Positions 14,751 through 26,159 of a stretch of DNA of 64,000 nt are shown here, piece by piece. The first letter of the stretch is position 1. Each line of letters begins with the position of its first letter. The translations under genes and the position numbers were made by a program. The notes under the pieces were generated by a model. The model was not told where the DNA came from. It made no database searches and saw nothing but the letters and a program-made list of their open reading frames with translations. This DNA is from Megalopta genalis (taxonomy: Eukaryota; Arthropoda; Insecta; Hymenoptera; Halictidae). The DNA lies in NCBI RefSeq assembly GCF_051020955.1, contig NW_027476400.1:1-64000 (forward strand). Direction: 5' to 3'.

Positions 14751-17160
14751 TCAATGCGAAGTAGAAGGTTTATCTTCGAATTCATGCGAAACAAATGGTT
14801 TAGCGTCAAATACTTGTGATATACATGATTTAGCTTCAACTGCATGCGAAACAAACGAGTTAGCTTATAATCCATGCGAAACACATGATTTAGCTTCAAA
14901 TCAATGCGAAGTAGAAGGCTGATCTTCAGAATCCCATGGCTAACAAATGGTTTAGCTTCAAATACTTGTCATATGCATGATTTAGCTTCAACAGCATGCG
15001 AAAACAAACGAGGGTTAGATTCAAATCCATGCGAAACAAAATGACTTAGCATCAAATCAATGCGTTAGCTTCGAATCCATGCGTAACAAATGGTATAGCT
15101 TCAAATACTTGTGATATACATGATTTAGCTTCAACAGCATGCGAAACAAACGAGTTAGCTTCAATTCATGCGAAACACATGATTTAGCTTCAAATCAATG
15201 CGAAGTAGAAGGCTGATCTTCGAATCCATGCGAAGCAAATGGTTTAACTTCAAATACTTTTGATACACTTGATTTAGCTTCAACAGCATGCGAAACAAAC
15301 GAGTTAGCTTCAAATCCATGCGAAACACATGATTTAGATTCAAATCAATGCGAATTAGAAGGGTTATCTTGAAATCCATGCGAAACGTATGATATATCTT
15401 CAAATACTTGTGATATACATGATTTAGCTTCAACAGCATGCGAAACAAACGAGTTAGCTTCAAATCCATGCGAAAAACATGTTTTAGCATCAAATCAATG
15501 CGAAGTAGGAGGCTTATCTTCGATTCCATGCGATACAAATGGTTTAGCTTCAAATACATGTGATGTACATGATTTAGCTTCAACAGCATGCGAAACAAAC
15601 GAGTTAGCTTCAAATCCATGTGAAACACATGATTTAGCATCAAATCAATGCGAAGTAGAAGGCTAATCTTCGAATCCATGCGAAACGAATAGTTCAGCTT
15701 CAAATACTTGTGATATACATGATTCAGCTTCAACTGCATGCGAAACAAACGAGTTAGCTTCAAATCCATGCGAAACACATGATTTAGATTAAAATCAATG
15801 CGAAGTAGAAGGTTTATCTTCGAATTCATGCGAAACAAATGTTTTAGCGTCAAATACTTGTGATATACATGATTCAGCTTCAACTGCATGCGAAACAAAC
15901 GAGTTATCTTATAATCCATGCGAAACACATGATTTAGCTTCAAATCAATGCGAAGTAGAAGGCTGATCTTCGAATCCATGCGTAACAAATGGTTTAGCTT
16001 CAAATACTTGTGATATACATGATTCAGCTTCAACTGCATGCGAAACAAACGAGTTAGATTCAAATCCATGCGAAACACATGATTTAGATTAAAATCAATG
16101 CGAAGTAGCAGGCTTATCTTCGAATCCATGCGAAACAAATGGTTTAGCTTCAAATGCTTGTGATATACATGATTTAGCTTCAACAGCATCCGAAACAAAC
16201 GAGTTAGCTTAAAATCATTGCGGAACACATGATTTAGATTAAAATCAATACGAAGTAGAATTCTTATCTTCGAATCCATGCGAAACGAATAGTTTAGCTT
16301 CAAATACTTGTGATATACATGATTCAGCTTCAACAGCATGCGAAATAAACGAGTTAGATTCAAATCCATGCGAAACACATGATTTAACTTCAAATCAATG
16401 CGAAGCAGAAGGCTTATCTTCGTATCCATGCGAAACAAATGGTTTAGCTGCAAATACTTCTGATATACGTGATTTAGCTTCAACTGCATGCGAAACAAAC
16501 GAGTTAACTTCGAATCCATGCGAAACGAATAGTTTAGCTTCAAATACTTGTGATGTACATGATTCAGCTTCAACAGCATGCGAAACAAACGAGTTAGCTT
16601 CAAATCTATGCGAAACACATGATTTAGCATCAAATCAGTGCGAAGTAGAAGGCTGATCTTCGAATCCATGCGAAGCAAATGGTTTAGCTTCAAATACATG
16701 TGATATACATGATTTAGCTTCAACAGCATGCGAAACAAATGAATTATATTCAAATCCAAGCGAAACACATGATTTATCTTCAAATCAATGCGAAGTGGAT
16801 GGCTTATCTTCGAATCCATGCGAAACGAATAGTTTAGCTTCAAATACTTGTGATATACATGATTCAGATTCAACTGCATGCGAAACAAACGAGTTAGCTT
16901 AAAATCCATGCGGAACACATGATTTAGCTTCAAATCAATGCGATGTGGAAGGCTTATCTTCGAATCCATGCGAAACGAATAGTTTAGCATCAAATACTTG
17001 TGATATACATGATTCAGCTTCAACTGCATGCGAAACAAACGAGTTAGCTTCAAATCCATGCGAAACACATGATTTAGATTAAAATCAATGCGAAGTAGAA
17101 GGTTTATCTTCGAATTCATGCGAAACAAATGGTTTAGCGTCAAATACTTGTGATATACAT
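12171..17160. repeat. Block 2: second HOR subfamily with an 840-bp period
   Basis: This stretch carries bases rare elsewhere: TTCGTATCCATG in B, GCTGCAAATACTTCTG in C, TTATAATCC in E, and TTCTTATCTTCG after a damaged A monomer. The marker GAGTTAACTTCGAATCC appears at 13,322 and 14,164. With the intervening indels removed, this is an 840-bp (28-monomer) spacing, and the same spacing recurs at 36,722 and 37,562. The segment 13.6-14.75 kb is repeated at 15.96-17.1 kb, about 2,338 bp on. Private indels are concentrated between 13,430 and 15,180. The first half of this block has its relative at 35.4-38.1 kb. Confidence 0.8.
13430..15180. other. Patch of private single-base indels
   Basis: Length changes absent from sister copies cluster here: GCGAAAACAC (about 13,433), AATCCCATGCG (about 13,787 and 14,629), CAAAATAC (about 13,965), AGTTTTAGC (about 14,196), GCGAACAAATG (about 14,397), TCTTCCAAATC (about 14,442), TCAGAATCCCATGGC (about 14,925), GCGAAAACAAACGAGGG (about 14,998), an 11-bp loss near 15,064 and CAATTCATGCG (about 15,162). 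The relative at 35.7-38.1 kb keeps clean 30-bp phase over the same monomers. Most changes are in A, C or T runs, which fits uncorrected long-read error better than mutation. Confidence 0.6.
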
Positions 17161-17593
17161 GATTTAGCTTCAACAGCATGCGAAACAAACGAGTTAGCTT
17201 CAAATCCATGCGAAAAACATGTTTTAGCATCAAATCAATGCGAAGTAGGAGGCTTATCTTCGATTCCATGCGATACAAATGGTTTAGCTTCAAATACATG
17301 TGATGTACATGATTTAGCTTCAACAGCATGCTAAACAAACGAGTTAGCTTCAAATCCATGTGAAACACATGATTTAGCATCAAATCAGTGCGAAGTAGAA
17401 GGCTAATCTTCGAATCCATGCGAAACGAATAGTTTAGCTTCAAATACTTGTGATATACATGATTCAGCTTCAACTGCATGCGAAACAAACGAGTTAGCTT
17501 CAAATCCATGCGAAACACATGATTTAGATTAAAATCAATGCGAAGTAGAAGGCTTATCTTCGATTCCATGCGAAACAAATGGTTTAGCTTCAC
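15161..17593 (-). other. Satellite-derived open frame, 810 codons; not supported as a gene
   Basis: The frame reads the reverse complement of the HOR as ten-residue repeats like LKLNHVFRMD and LKLNHVYHKY, rich in Leu, Lys, Asn, His and Arg. Its starting ATG is the CGCATG present in most monomers, so any monomer could supply one. I see no signal peptide, membrane-segment pattern or known domain. The frame is open because the 150-bp unit has no stop in this phase. Neighbouring units in the same phase end at TAG where the D monomer reads CTACAAC on the plus strand, or at frameshifts. I read it as a by-product of repetition. Confidence 0.82.
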
Positions 17594-19680
17594 ATACTTG
17601 TGATATACATGATTTATCTACAACTGCATGCGAAAAAAACGTGTTTGCTTCAACACCAAGCGAAACACATGATTTAGCCTCAAATCAATGCGAAGTAGAT
17701 GGCTTACTTCGAATAAATGCGAACCAAATGGTTTAGCTTCAAATACTTGTGATATGCATGATTTAGCTTCAACTACTAGCGAAAAAAACGAGTTAGCTTC
17801 AAATCCAAGCGAAACACATGATTTAGCCTCAAATCAATGCGAATTAGAAGGGTTATCTTCGAATCCATGCGAAACAAATGATATAGCTTCAAATACTTGT
17901 GATATACATGATTTAGCTTCAACAGCATCCGAAACAAACGAGTTAGCTTAAAATCATTGCGAAACACATGATTTAGATTAAAATCAATGCGAAGTAGAAG
18001 GCTTATCTTCGAATCCATGCGAAACAAATGGTTTAGCTTCAAATACTTGTGATATACATGATTTAGCTTCAACTGCATGCGAAACAAACGAGTTAGCTTA
18101 AAATCCATGCGGAACACATGATTTAGCTTCAAATCAATGCGAAGTAGAAGGCTGATCTTCGTATCCATGCGAAGCAAATGGTTTAGCTTCAAATACTTTT
18201 GATACACTTGATTTAGCTTCAACTGCTCGCGAATCAAACAAGTTAGCTTCAAATCCATGCGAACACATGAATTAGCTTCAAATCAATGCGAAGTAGGAGG
18301 CTTATCTTCGATTCCATGCGATACAAATGGTTTAGCTTCAAATACATGTGATGTACATGATTTAGCTTCAACAGCATGCGAAACAAACGAGTTAGCTTCA
18401 AATCCATGTGAAACACATGATTTTGCATCAAATCAATGCGAAGTAGAAGGCTAATATTCGAATCCATGCGAAGCAAATGGTTTAGCTTCAAATACTTGTG
18501 ATCCACTTGAGTTAGCTTCAACAGCATGCGAAACGAACGAGTTAGCTTCAAATCCATGCGAAACACATGATTTAGCATCAAATCAATGCGAAGAGGAATG
18601 CTTATCTTCGAATCCATGCGAAACGAATAGTTTAGCTTCAAATACTTGTGATATACATGATTCAGCTTCAACTGCATGCGAAACAAACGAGTTATCTTAT
18701 AATCCATGCGAAACACATGATTTAGCTTCAAATCAATGCGAAGTAGAAGGCTGATCTTCGAATCCATGCGTAACAAATGGTTTAGCTTCAAATACTTGTG
18801 ATATGCATGATTTAGCTTCAACAGCATGCGAAACAAACGAGTTAGATTCAAATCCATGCGAAACAAATGACTTAGCATCAAATCAATGCGAAGTAGAAGG
18901 CTTAGCTTCGAATCCATGCGTAACAAATGGTATAGCTTCAAATACTTGTGATATACATGATTTAGCTTCAACAGCATGCGAAACAAACGAGTTAGCTTCA
19001 AATCCATGCGAAACACATGATTTTGATTCAAATCAATGCGAATTAGAAGGGTTATCTTGGAATCTATGCGAAACGTATGATATAGCTTCAAATACTTGTG
19101 ATATACATGATTTAGCTTCAACAGCATGCGAAACAAACGAGTTAGCTTCAAATCCATGTGAAACACATGATTTAGCATCAAATCAATGCAAAGTAGAAGG
19201 CTAATCTTCGAATCCATGCGAAGCAAATGGTTTAGCTTCAAATACTTGGGATCCACTTGAATAAGCTTCAACAGCATGCGAAACAAACGAGTTAGCTTCA
19301 AATCCAAGCGAAACACATGATTTATATTCAAATCAATGCGAAGTGGAAGGCTTATCTCCGAATCCATGCGAAACGAATAGTTTAGCTTCAAATACTTGTG
19401 ATATACATGATTCAGCTTCGACTGCATGCGAAACAAACGAGTTAGCTTCAAATCCATGCGAAACACATGATTTAGATTAAAATCAATGCGAAGTAGAAGG
19501 CTTATCTTCGAATCCATGCGAAACAAATGGATTAGCTACAAATACTTGTGATATACATGATTTAGCTACAACTGCATGCGAAAAAAACGAGTTAGCTTCA
19601 AAACCAAGCGAAACACATGATTTAGCCTCAAATCAATGCGAAGTGGATGGCTTAGCTTCGAATAAATGCGAACCAAATGG
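17161..19680. repeat. Block 3: third HOR subfamily
   Basis: Diagnostic features are a C monomer with ATACATGTGATGTACAT, B monomers reading GGCTAATCTTCG, D monomers with CAACTACTAGCGAAAAAAAC, an A monomer with TTTTGATTCAAATC, and two length variants: GGCTTACTTCG near 17,703 and GCGAACACATG near 18,260. These length variants recur far downstream (43.4 and 45.0 kb; 45.4, 51.3, 58.3, 61.0 and 63.1 kb), so this subfamily is the relative of most of 39.5-64 kb. The segment 19,185-20,308 matches 40,098-41,221 at an offset of exactly 20,913. No gene is supported. Confidence 0.8.
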
Positions 19681-20098
19681 TTTAGCTTCAAATACTTGTG
19701 ATATGCATGATTTAGCTTCAACTACTAGCGAAAAAAACGAGTTAGCTTCAAATCCAAGCGAAACACATGATTTAGCCTCAAATCAATGCGAATTAGAAGG
19801 GTTATCTTCGAATCCATGCGAAACAAATGATATAGCTTCAAATACTCGTGATATACATGATTTAGCTTCAACAACATGCGAAACAAACGAGTTAGATTCA
19901 AATCCATGCGAAACACATGATTTAGCATCAAATCAATGCGAAGTGGAAGGCTTATCTTCGAATCCATGCGAAACAAATGGATCAGCTTCATATACTTGTG
20001 ATATACATGATTTAGCTTCAACAGCATGCGAAATGTACGAGTTAGATTCAAATCCATGCGAAACACATGATTTAGCTTCAAATCAATGCGAAGTAAAT

Positions 20099-20129
20099 AG
20101 GGTTATCTTCGAATCCATGCGAAACAAAT
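20099..20129. repeat. 31-bp marker monomer (B with an extra base), first of 12 copies
   Basis: After an A monomer ending GAAGTAAAT comes AGGGTTATCTTCG, one base longer than a normal B, followed by a C monomer reading GGGTTAGCTGC. The same monomer starts at 20,099, 26,580, 41,012, 46,980, 48,180, 50,251, 51,751, 52,951, 54,572, 56,193, 61,021 and 63,149. One insertion inherited at all these places explains why superunit lengths of 6,481, 4,771, 2,071 and 1,621 are all one more than a multiple of 30. Confidence 0.93.
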
Positions 20130-20399
20130 GGGTTAGCTGCAAATACTTGTGATATACATGATTTAGCTTCCACTGCATGCGAAACAAACGAGCTAGCTTA
20201 AAATCCATGCGATACACATGATTTAGCCTCAAATCAATGCGAAGTAGAAGGCTTAGCTTCGAATAAATGCGAAACAAATGGTTTAGCTTCAAATACTTGT
20301 GATATACATGATTTAGCTACAACTGCATGCGAAAGAAACGAGTTAGCTTCAAATCCAAGCGAAACACATGATTTAGCTTCAAATCAATGCGAATTGGAA

Positions 20400-20429
20400 G
20401 GGTTATCTTCGAATCCATGCGAAACACAT
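20400..20429. repeat. Hybrid B/E monomer
   Basis: The monomer starts as B (GGGTTATCTTCGAATCC) and ends as E (GCGAAACACAT). It is followed by an A monomer with GATTCAGATTC, so three monomers have been dropped. Its duplicate is at 26,878-26,907. Confidence 0.85.
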
Positions 20430-21043
20430 GATTCAGATTCAAATCAATGCGAAGTAGGAGGCTTATCTTCGATCCCATCCGACACAAATGGTTTATCTTC
20501 AAATACTTGTGATATACATGATTTAGCTTCAACAGCATGCGAAACAAACGAGTTAGCTTCAAATCCATGCGAAACACATGATTTAGAATCAAATCAATGC
20601 TAAGTAGAAGGCTGATCTTCGAATCCATGCGAAACAAATGGTTTAGCTTCAAATACTAGTGATATACATGATTTAGCTACAACTGCATGCGAAAAAAACG
20701 AGTTAGCTTCAAATCCAAGCGAAACACATGATTTAGCTTCAAATCAATGCGAATTGGAAGGGTTATCTTCGAATCCATGCGAAACGTATGATATAGCTTC
20801 AAATACTTGTGATATACATGATTTAGCTTCAACAGCAGGCGAAACAAACGAGTTAGCTTCAAAACCAAGCGAAACACATGATTTAGCCTCAAATCAATGC
20901 GAAGTAGAAGGCTTAGCTTCGAATAAATGCGAAACGAATAGTTTAGCTTCAAATACTTGTGATATACATGATTCAGCTTCAACTGCATGCGAAACAAACG
21001 AGTTAGCTTTAAATCCATGCGAAACACATGATTTAGATTAAAA

Positions 21044-23593
21044 TCAATGCGAAGTAGAAGGCTTATCTTCGAATCCATGCGAAACAAATGGTTTAGCTTC
21101 AAATACTTGTGATATACATGATTTAGCTACAACTGCATGCGAAAAAAAACGAGTTAGCTTCAAATCCAAGCGAAACACATGATTTAGCTTCAAATCAATG
21201 CGAATTGGAAGGGTTATCTTCGAATCCATGCGAAGCAAATGGTTTAGCTTCAAATACTTGTGATATACATGATTTAGCTTCAAGAGCATGCGAAACAAAC
21301 GAGATAGCTTCAAATCCATGCGAAACACATGATTTAGCTTCAAATCAATGCGAAGTCGGAGGCTTATCTTCGATCCCATGCGATACAAATGGTTTAGCTT
21401 CAAATACTTGTGATATACATGATTTAGCTTCAACAGCATGCGAAACAAACGAGTTAGCTTCAAATCCATGCGAAACACATGATTTAGCTTCAAATCAATG
21501 CGATACAACTGGTTTAGCTTCAAATACTTGTGATATACATGATTTAGCTTCAACAGCATGCGAAACAAAGGAGTTATGTTCAAATCCAAGCGAAACACAT
21601 GATTTATCTTCAAATCAATGCGAAGTGGAAGGCTTATCTTCGAATCCATGCGAAACGAATGGTTTAGCTTCAAATACTTGTGATATACATGATTCAGCTT
21701 CAACTGCATGCGAAACAAACGAGTTAGCTTCAAATCCATGCGAAACACATGATTTAGCTTCAAATCAATGCGAAGTAGGAGGCTTATCTTCGATCCCATC
21801 CGATACAAATAGTTTAGCTTCAAATACTTGTGATATATATGATTTAGCTTCAAAAGCATGCGAAACAAACGAGTTAGCTTCAAATCCATGCGAAACACAT
21901 GATTTAGCTTCAAATCAATGCGAATTAGAAGGGTTATCTTGGAATCCATGCGAAACGTATGATATAGCTTCAAATACTTGTGATATACATGATTTAGCTT
22001 CAACAGCGTGCGAAACAGACGAGTTAGCATGAAATCCATGCGAAACACATGATTTAGCATCAAATCAATGCGAATTAGAAGGGTTATCTTGGAATACATG
22101 CGAAACGTATGATATAGCTTCAAATACTTGTGATATACATGATTTAGCTTCAACAGCGTGCGAAACAGACGAGTTAGCATGAAATCCATGCGAAACACAT
22201 GATTTAGCATCAAATCAATGCGAAGTAGAAGGCTGATCTTCGAATCCATGCGAAGCAAATAGTTTAGCTTCAAATACTTGTGATATACATGATTTAGCTT
22301 CAACAGCATGCGAAACAAATGAGTTATATTCAAATCCAAGCGAAACATATGATTTATCTTCAAATCTATGCGAATTAGGAGGTTAATCTTGGAATCCATG
22401 CGAAACGTATGATATAGCTTCAAATACTTGTGATATACATGATTTAGCTTCAACAGCATGCGAAACAAACGAGTTAGCTTCAAAACCAAGCGAAACACAT
22501 GATTTAGCCTCAAATCAATGCGAAGTAGAAGGCTTAGCTTCGAATAAATGCGAAACGAATAGTTTAGCTTCAAATACTTGTGATATACATGATTCAGCTT
22601 CAACTGCATGCGAAACAAACGAGTTAGCTTTAAATCCATGCGAAACACATGATTTAGATTAAAATCAATGCGAAGTAGAAGGCTTATCTTCGAATCCATG
22701 CGAAACAAATGGTTTAGCTTCAAATACTTGTGATATACATGATTTAGATACAACTGCATGCGAAAAAAACGAGTTAGCTTCAAATCCAAGCGAAACACAT
22801 GATTTAGCTTCAAATCAATGCGAATTGGAAGGGTTATCTTCGAATCCATGCGAAGCAAATGGTTTAGCTTCAAATACTTGTGATATACATGATTTAGCTT
22901 CAAGAGCATGCGAAACAAACGAGTTAGCTTCAAATCCATTCGAAACACATGATTTAGCTTCAAATCAATGCGAAGTAGGAGGCTTATCTTCGATCCCATC
23001 CGATACAAATGGTTTAGCTTCAAATACTTGTGATATACATGATTTAGCTTCAACAGCATGCGAAACAAACGAGTTAGCTTCAAATCCATGCGAAACACAT
23101 GATTTAGCTTCGAATAAATGCGAAACAAATGGTTTAGCTTCAAATACTTGTGATATACATGATTTAGCTTCAACAGCATGCGAAACAAACGAGTTAGCTT
23201 CAAATCCATTCGAAACACATGATTTAGCATCAAATCAATGCGAAGTAGAAGGTTGATCTTCGAATCCATGCGTAACAAATGGTTTAGCTGCAAATACTTG
23301 TGATATACATGATTTAGCTTCAACAGCATGCGAAACAAACGAGTTAGCTTCAAATCCATGCGAAACACATGATTTAGCATCAAATCAATGCGAAGTAGAA
23401 GGCTTATCTTCGAATCCATGCAAAGCAAATGGTTTAGCTTCAAATACTTGTGATATACATGATTTAGCTTCAACAGCATGCGAAACAAATGAGATATATT
23501 CAAATCCAAGCGAAACATATGATTTAGATTAAAATCAATGCGAAGTAGAAGGCTGATCTTCGAATCCATGCGAAGCAAATGGTTTAGCTTCAA
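21044..23593 (-). other. Satellite-derived open frame, 849 codons; not supported as a gene
   Basis: This frame has the same ten-residue reverse-strand pattern (LKLNHVFRMD-like) as other long frames in the window. Its duplicate in copy 2 of the 6.48-kb block is split by a one-base loss near 29,540 into frames of 643 and 180 codons. A real gene duplicated this recently would not be expected to differ by a frameshift unless one copy is broken or the base is a sequencing error. No domain is recognised. Confidence 0.82.
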
Positions 23594-25019
23594 ATACTTG
23601 TGATATACATGATTTAGCTACAACTGCATGCGAAAAAAACGAGTTAGCTTCAAAACCAAGCGAAACACATGATTTAGCCTCAAATCAATGCGAAGTAGAA
23701 GGCTTAGCTTCGAATAAATGCGAAACAAATGGTTTAGCTTCAAATACTTGTGATATATATGATTTAGCTTCAACAGCGTGCGATACAAACGAGTTAGCTT
23801 CAAATCCATGCGAAACACATGATTTAGCTTCAAATCAATGCGAAGTAGGAGGCTTATCTTCGATCCATCCGATACAAATAGTTTAGCTTCAAATACTTGC
23901 GATATATATGATTTAGCTTCAAAAGCATGCGAAACAAACGAGTTAGATTCAAATCCATGCGAAACACATGATTTAGCTTCAAATCAATGCGAATTAGAAG
24001 GGTTATCTTGGAATCCATGCGAAACGTATGATATAGCTTCAAATACTTGTGATATACATGATTTAGCTTCAACAGCGTGCGAAACAGACGAGTTAGCATG
24101 AAATCCATGCGAAACACATGATTTAGAATCAAATCAATGCGAAGTAGAAGGCTGATCTTCGAATCCATGCGAAGCAAATAGTTTAGCTTCAAATACTTGT
24201 GATATACATGATTTAGCTTCAACGGCATGCGAAACAAATGAGTTATCTTCAAATCCAAGCGAAACACATGATTTATCTTCAAATCAATGCGAAGTAGAAA
24301 GCTTAGCTTCAAAACCATGGGAATCAAATGGTTTAGTTTCAAATACTTGTGATATACATGATTCAGCTTCAACTGCATGCGAAACAAACGAGTTAGCTTT
24401 AAATCCATGCGAAACACATGATTTAGATTAAAATCAATGCGAAGTAGAAGGCTGATATTCGAATCCATGCGTAACAAATGGTTTAGCTTCAAATACTTGT
24501 GATATACATGATTCAGCTTCAACTGCATGCGAAACAAACGAGTTAGCTTCAAATCCATGCGAAACACATGATTTAGATTAAAATTAATGCGAAGTAGAAG
24601 GCTGATCTTCGAATCCATGCGAAGCAAATGGTTTAGCTTCAAATACTTGTGATATACATGATTCAGCTTCAACTGCATGCGAAACAAACGAGTTAGCTTC
24701 AAATCCATGCGAAACACATGATTTAGATTAAAATCAATGCGAAGTAGCAGGCTGATCTTCGAATCCATGCGAAGCAAATGGTTTAGCTTCAAATACTTGT
24801 GATATACATGATTTAGCTACAACTGCATGCGAAAAAAACGAGTTAGCTTCAAAACCAAGCGAAACACATGATTTAGCCTCAAATCAATGCGAAGTAGAAG
24901 GCTTAGCTTCGAATAAATGCGAAACAAATGGTTTAGCTTCAAATACTTGTGATATATATGATTTAGCTTCAACAGCATGCGATACAAACGAGTTAGCTTC
25001 AAATCCATGCGAAACACAT

Positions 25020-25049
25020 GATTTAGCTTCAAATCCATGCGAAACACAT
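25020..25049. repeat. Hybrid A/E monomer making a 180-bp, six-monomer HOR
   Basis: The order here is E, then a monomer that starts like A (GATTTAGCTTC) and ends like E (CCATGCGAAACACAT), then a normal A, so one monomer has been gained. The same event is seen at 31,496-31,525 and about 34,332-34,362, marking three copies of this neighbourhood. Confidence 0.85.
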
Positions 25050-26159
25050 GATTTAGCTTCAAATCAATGCGAAGTAGGAGGCTTATCTTCGATCCATCCG
25101 ATACAAATAGTTTAGCTTCAAATACTTGTGATATACATGATTTAGCTTCAACAGCATGCGAAACAAACGAGTTAGCTTCAAATCCATGCGAAACACATGA
25201 TTTAGCTTCAAATCAATGCGAATTAGAAGGGTTATCTTGGAATCCATGCGAAACGTATGATATAGCTTCAAATACTTGTGATATACATGATTTAGCTTCA
25301 ACAGCATGCGAAACAGACGAGTTAGCATGAAATCCATGCGAAACACATGATTTAGCATCAAATCAATGCGAAGTAGATGGCTGACCTTCGAATCCATGCG
25401 AAGCAAATGGTTTAGCTTCAAATACTTGTGATATACATGATTTAGCTTCAACAGCATGCGAAGCAAATGAGTTATATTCAAATCCAAGCGACACACATGA
25501 TTTATCTTCAAATCTATGCGAATTAGGAGGGTTATCTTGGAATCCATGCGAAACGTATGATATAACTTCAAATACTTGTGATATAAATGATTTAGCTTCA
25601 ACAGCATGCGAAACAAACGAGTTAGCTTCAAAACCAAGCGAAACACATGATTTAGCCTCAAATCAATGCGAAGTAGAAGGATTAGCTTCGAATAAATGCG
25701 AAACAAATGGTTTAGCTTCAAATACTTGTGATATATATGATTTAGCTTCAACAGCATGCGAAACAAACGAGTTAGCTTCAAATCCATGCGAAACACATGA
25801 TTTAGCTTCAAATCAATGCGAAGTAGGAGGCTTATCTTCGATCCCATGCGATACAAATAGTTTAGCTTCAAATACTTGTGATATACATGATTTATCTTCA
25901 ACAGCATGCGAAACAAATGAGTTACATTCAAATCCAAGCGAAACACATGATTTAGATTCAAATCAATGCGAATTAGAAGGGTTATCTTTGAATCCATGCG
26001 AAACGTATGATATAGCTTCAAATACTTGTGATATACATGATTTAGCTTCAACAGCATGCGAAACAAACGAGTTAGCTTCAAATCCATGCAAAACACATGA
26101 TTTAGCATCAAATCAATGCGATGTAGAAGGCTGATCTTCGAATCCATGCGAAGCGAATT

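Larger units (their letters stand above)
19680..26159. repeat. 6.48-kb tandem duplication, copy 1
   Basis: This block and the next are adjacent direct copies. Corresponding points differ by 6,478-6,482 bp throughout: the 31-bp marker monomer at 20,099 and 26,580, the A/B hybrid at 21,481 and 27,959, and the A/E hybrid at 25,020 and 31,496. The block begins in a third-subfamily segment (CAACTACTAGCG at about 19,719) and from about 20,310 consists of alpha/beta/gamma/delta units. Copy 1 stays mostly in 30-bp phase. Its own length oddities are an 8-A run near 21,141 and GATCCATCCG (one C short) near 23,872 and 25,092. No gene is supported. Confidence 0.9.

Noticed and set aside
21205..22032. Cysteine-containing repeat protein on the plus strand (275 codons, duplicated at 27,683)
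   Set aside because: The same frame is closed by TGA or TAA in many neighbouring units (GGCTGATC, GCATGA, GATTAAAATC). The identical copy at 27,683 is explained by the 6.48-kb duplication, not by selection.
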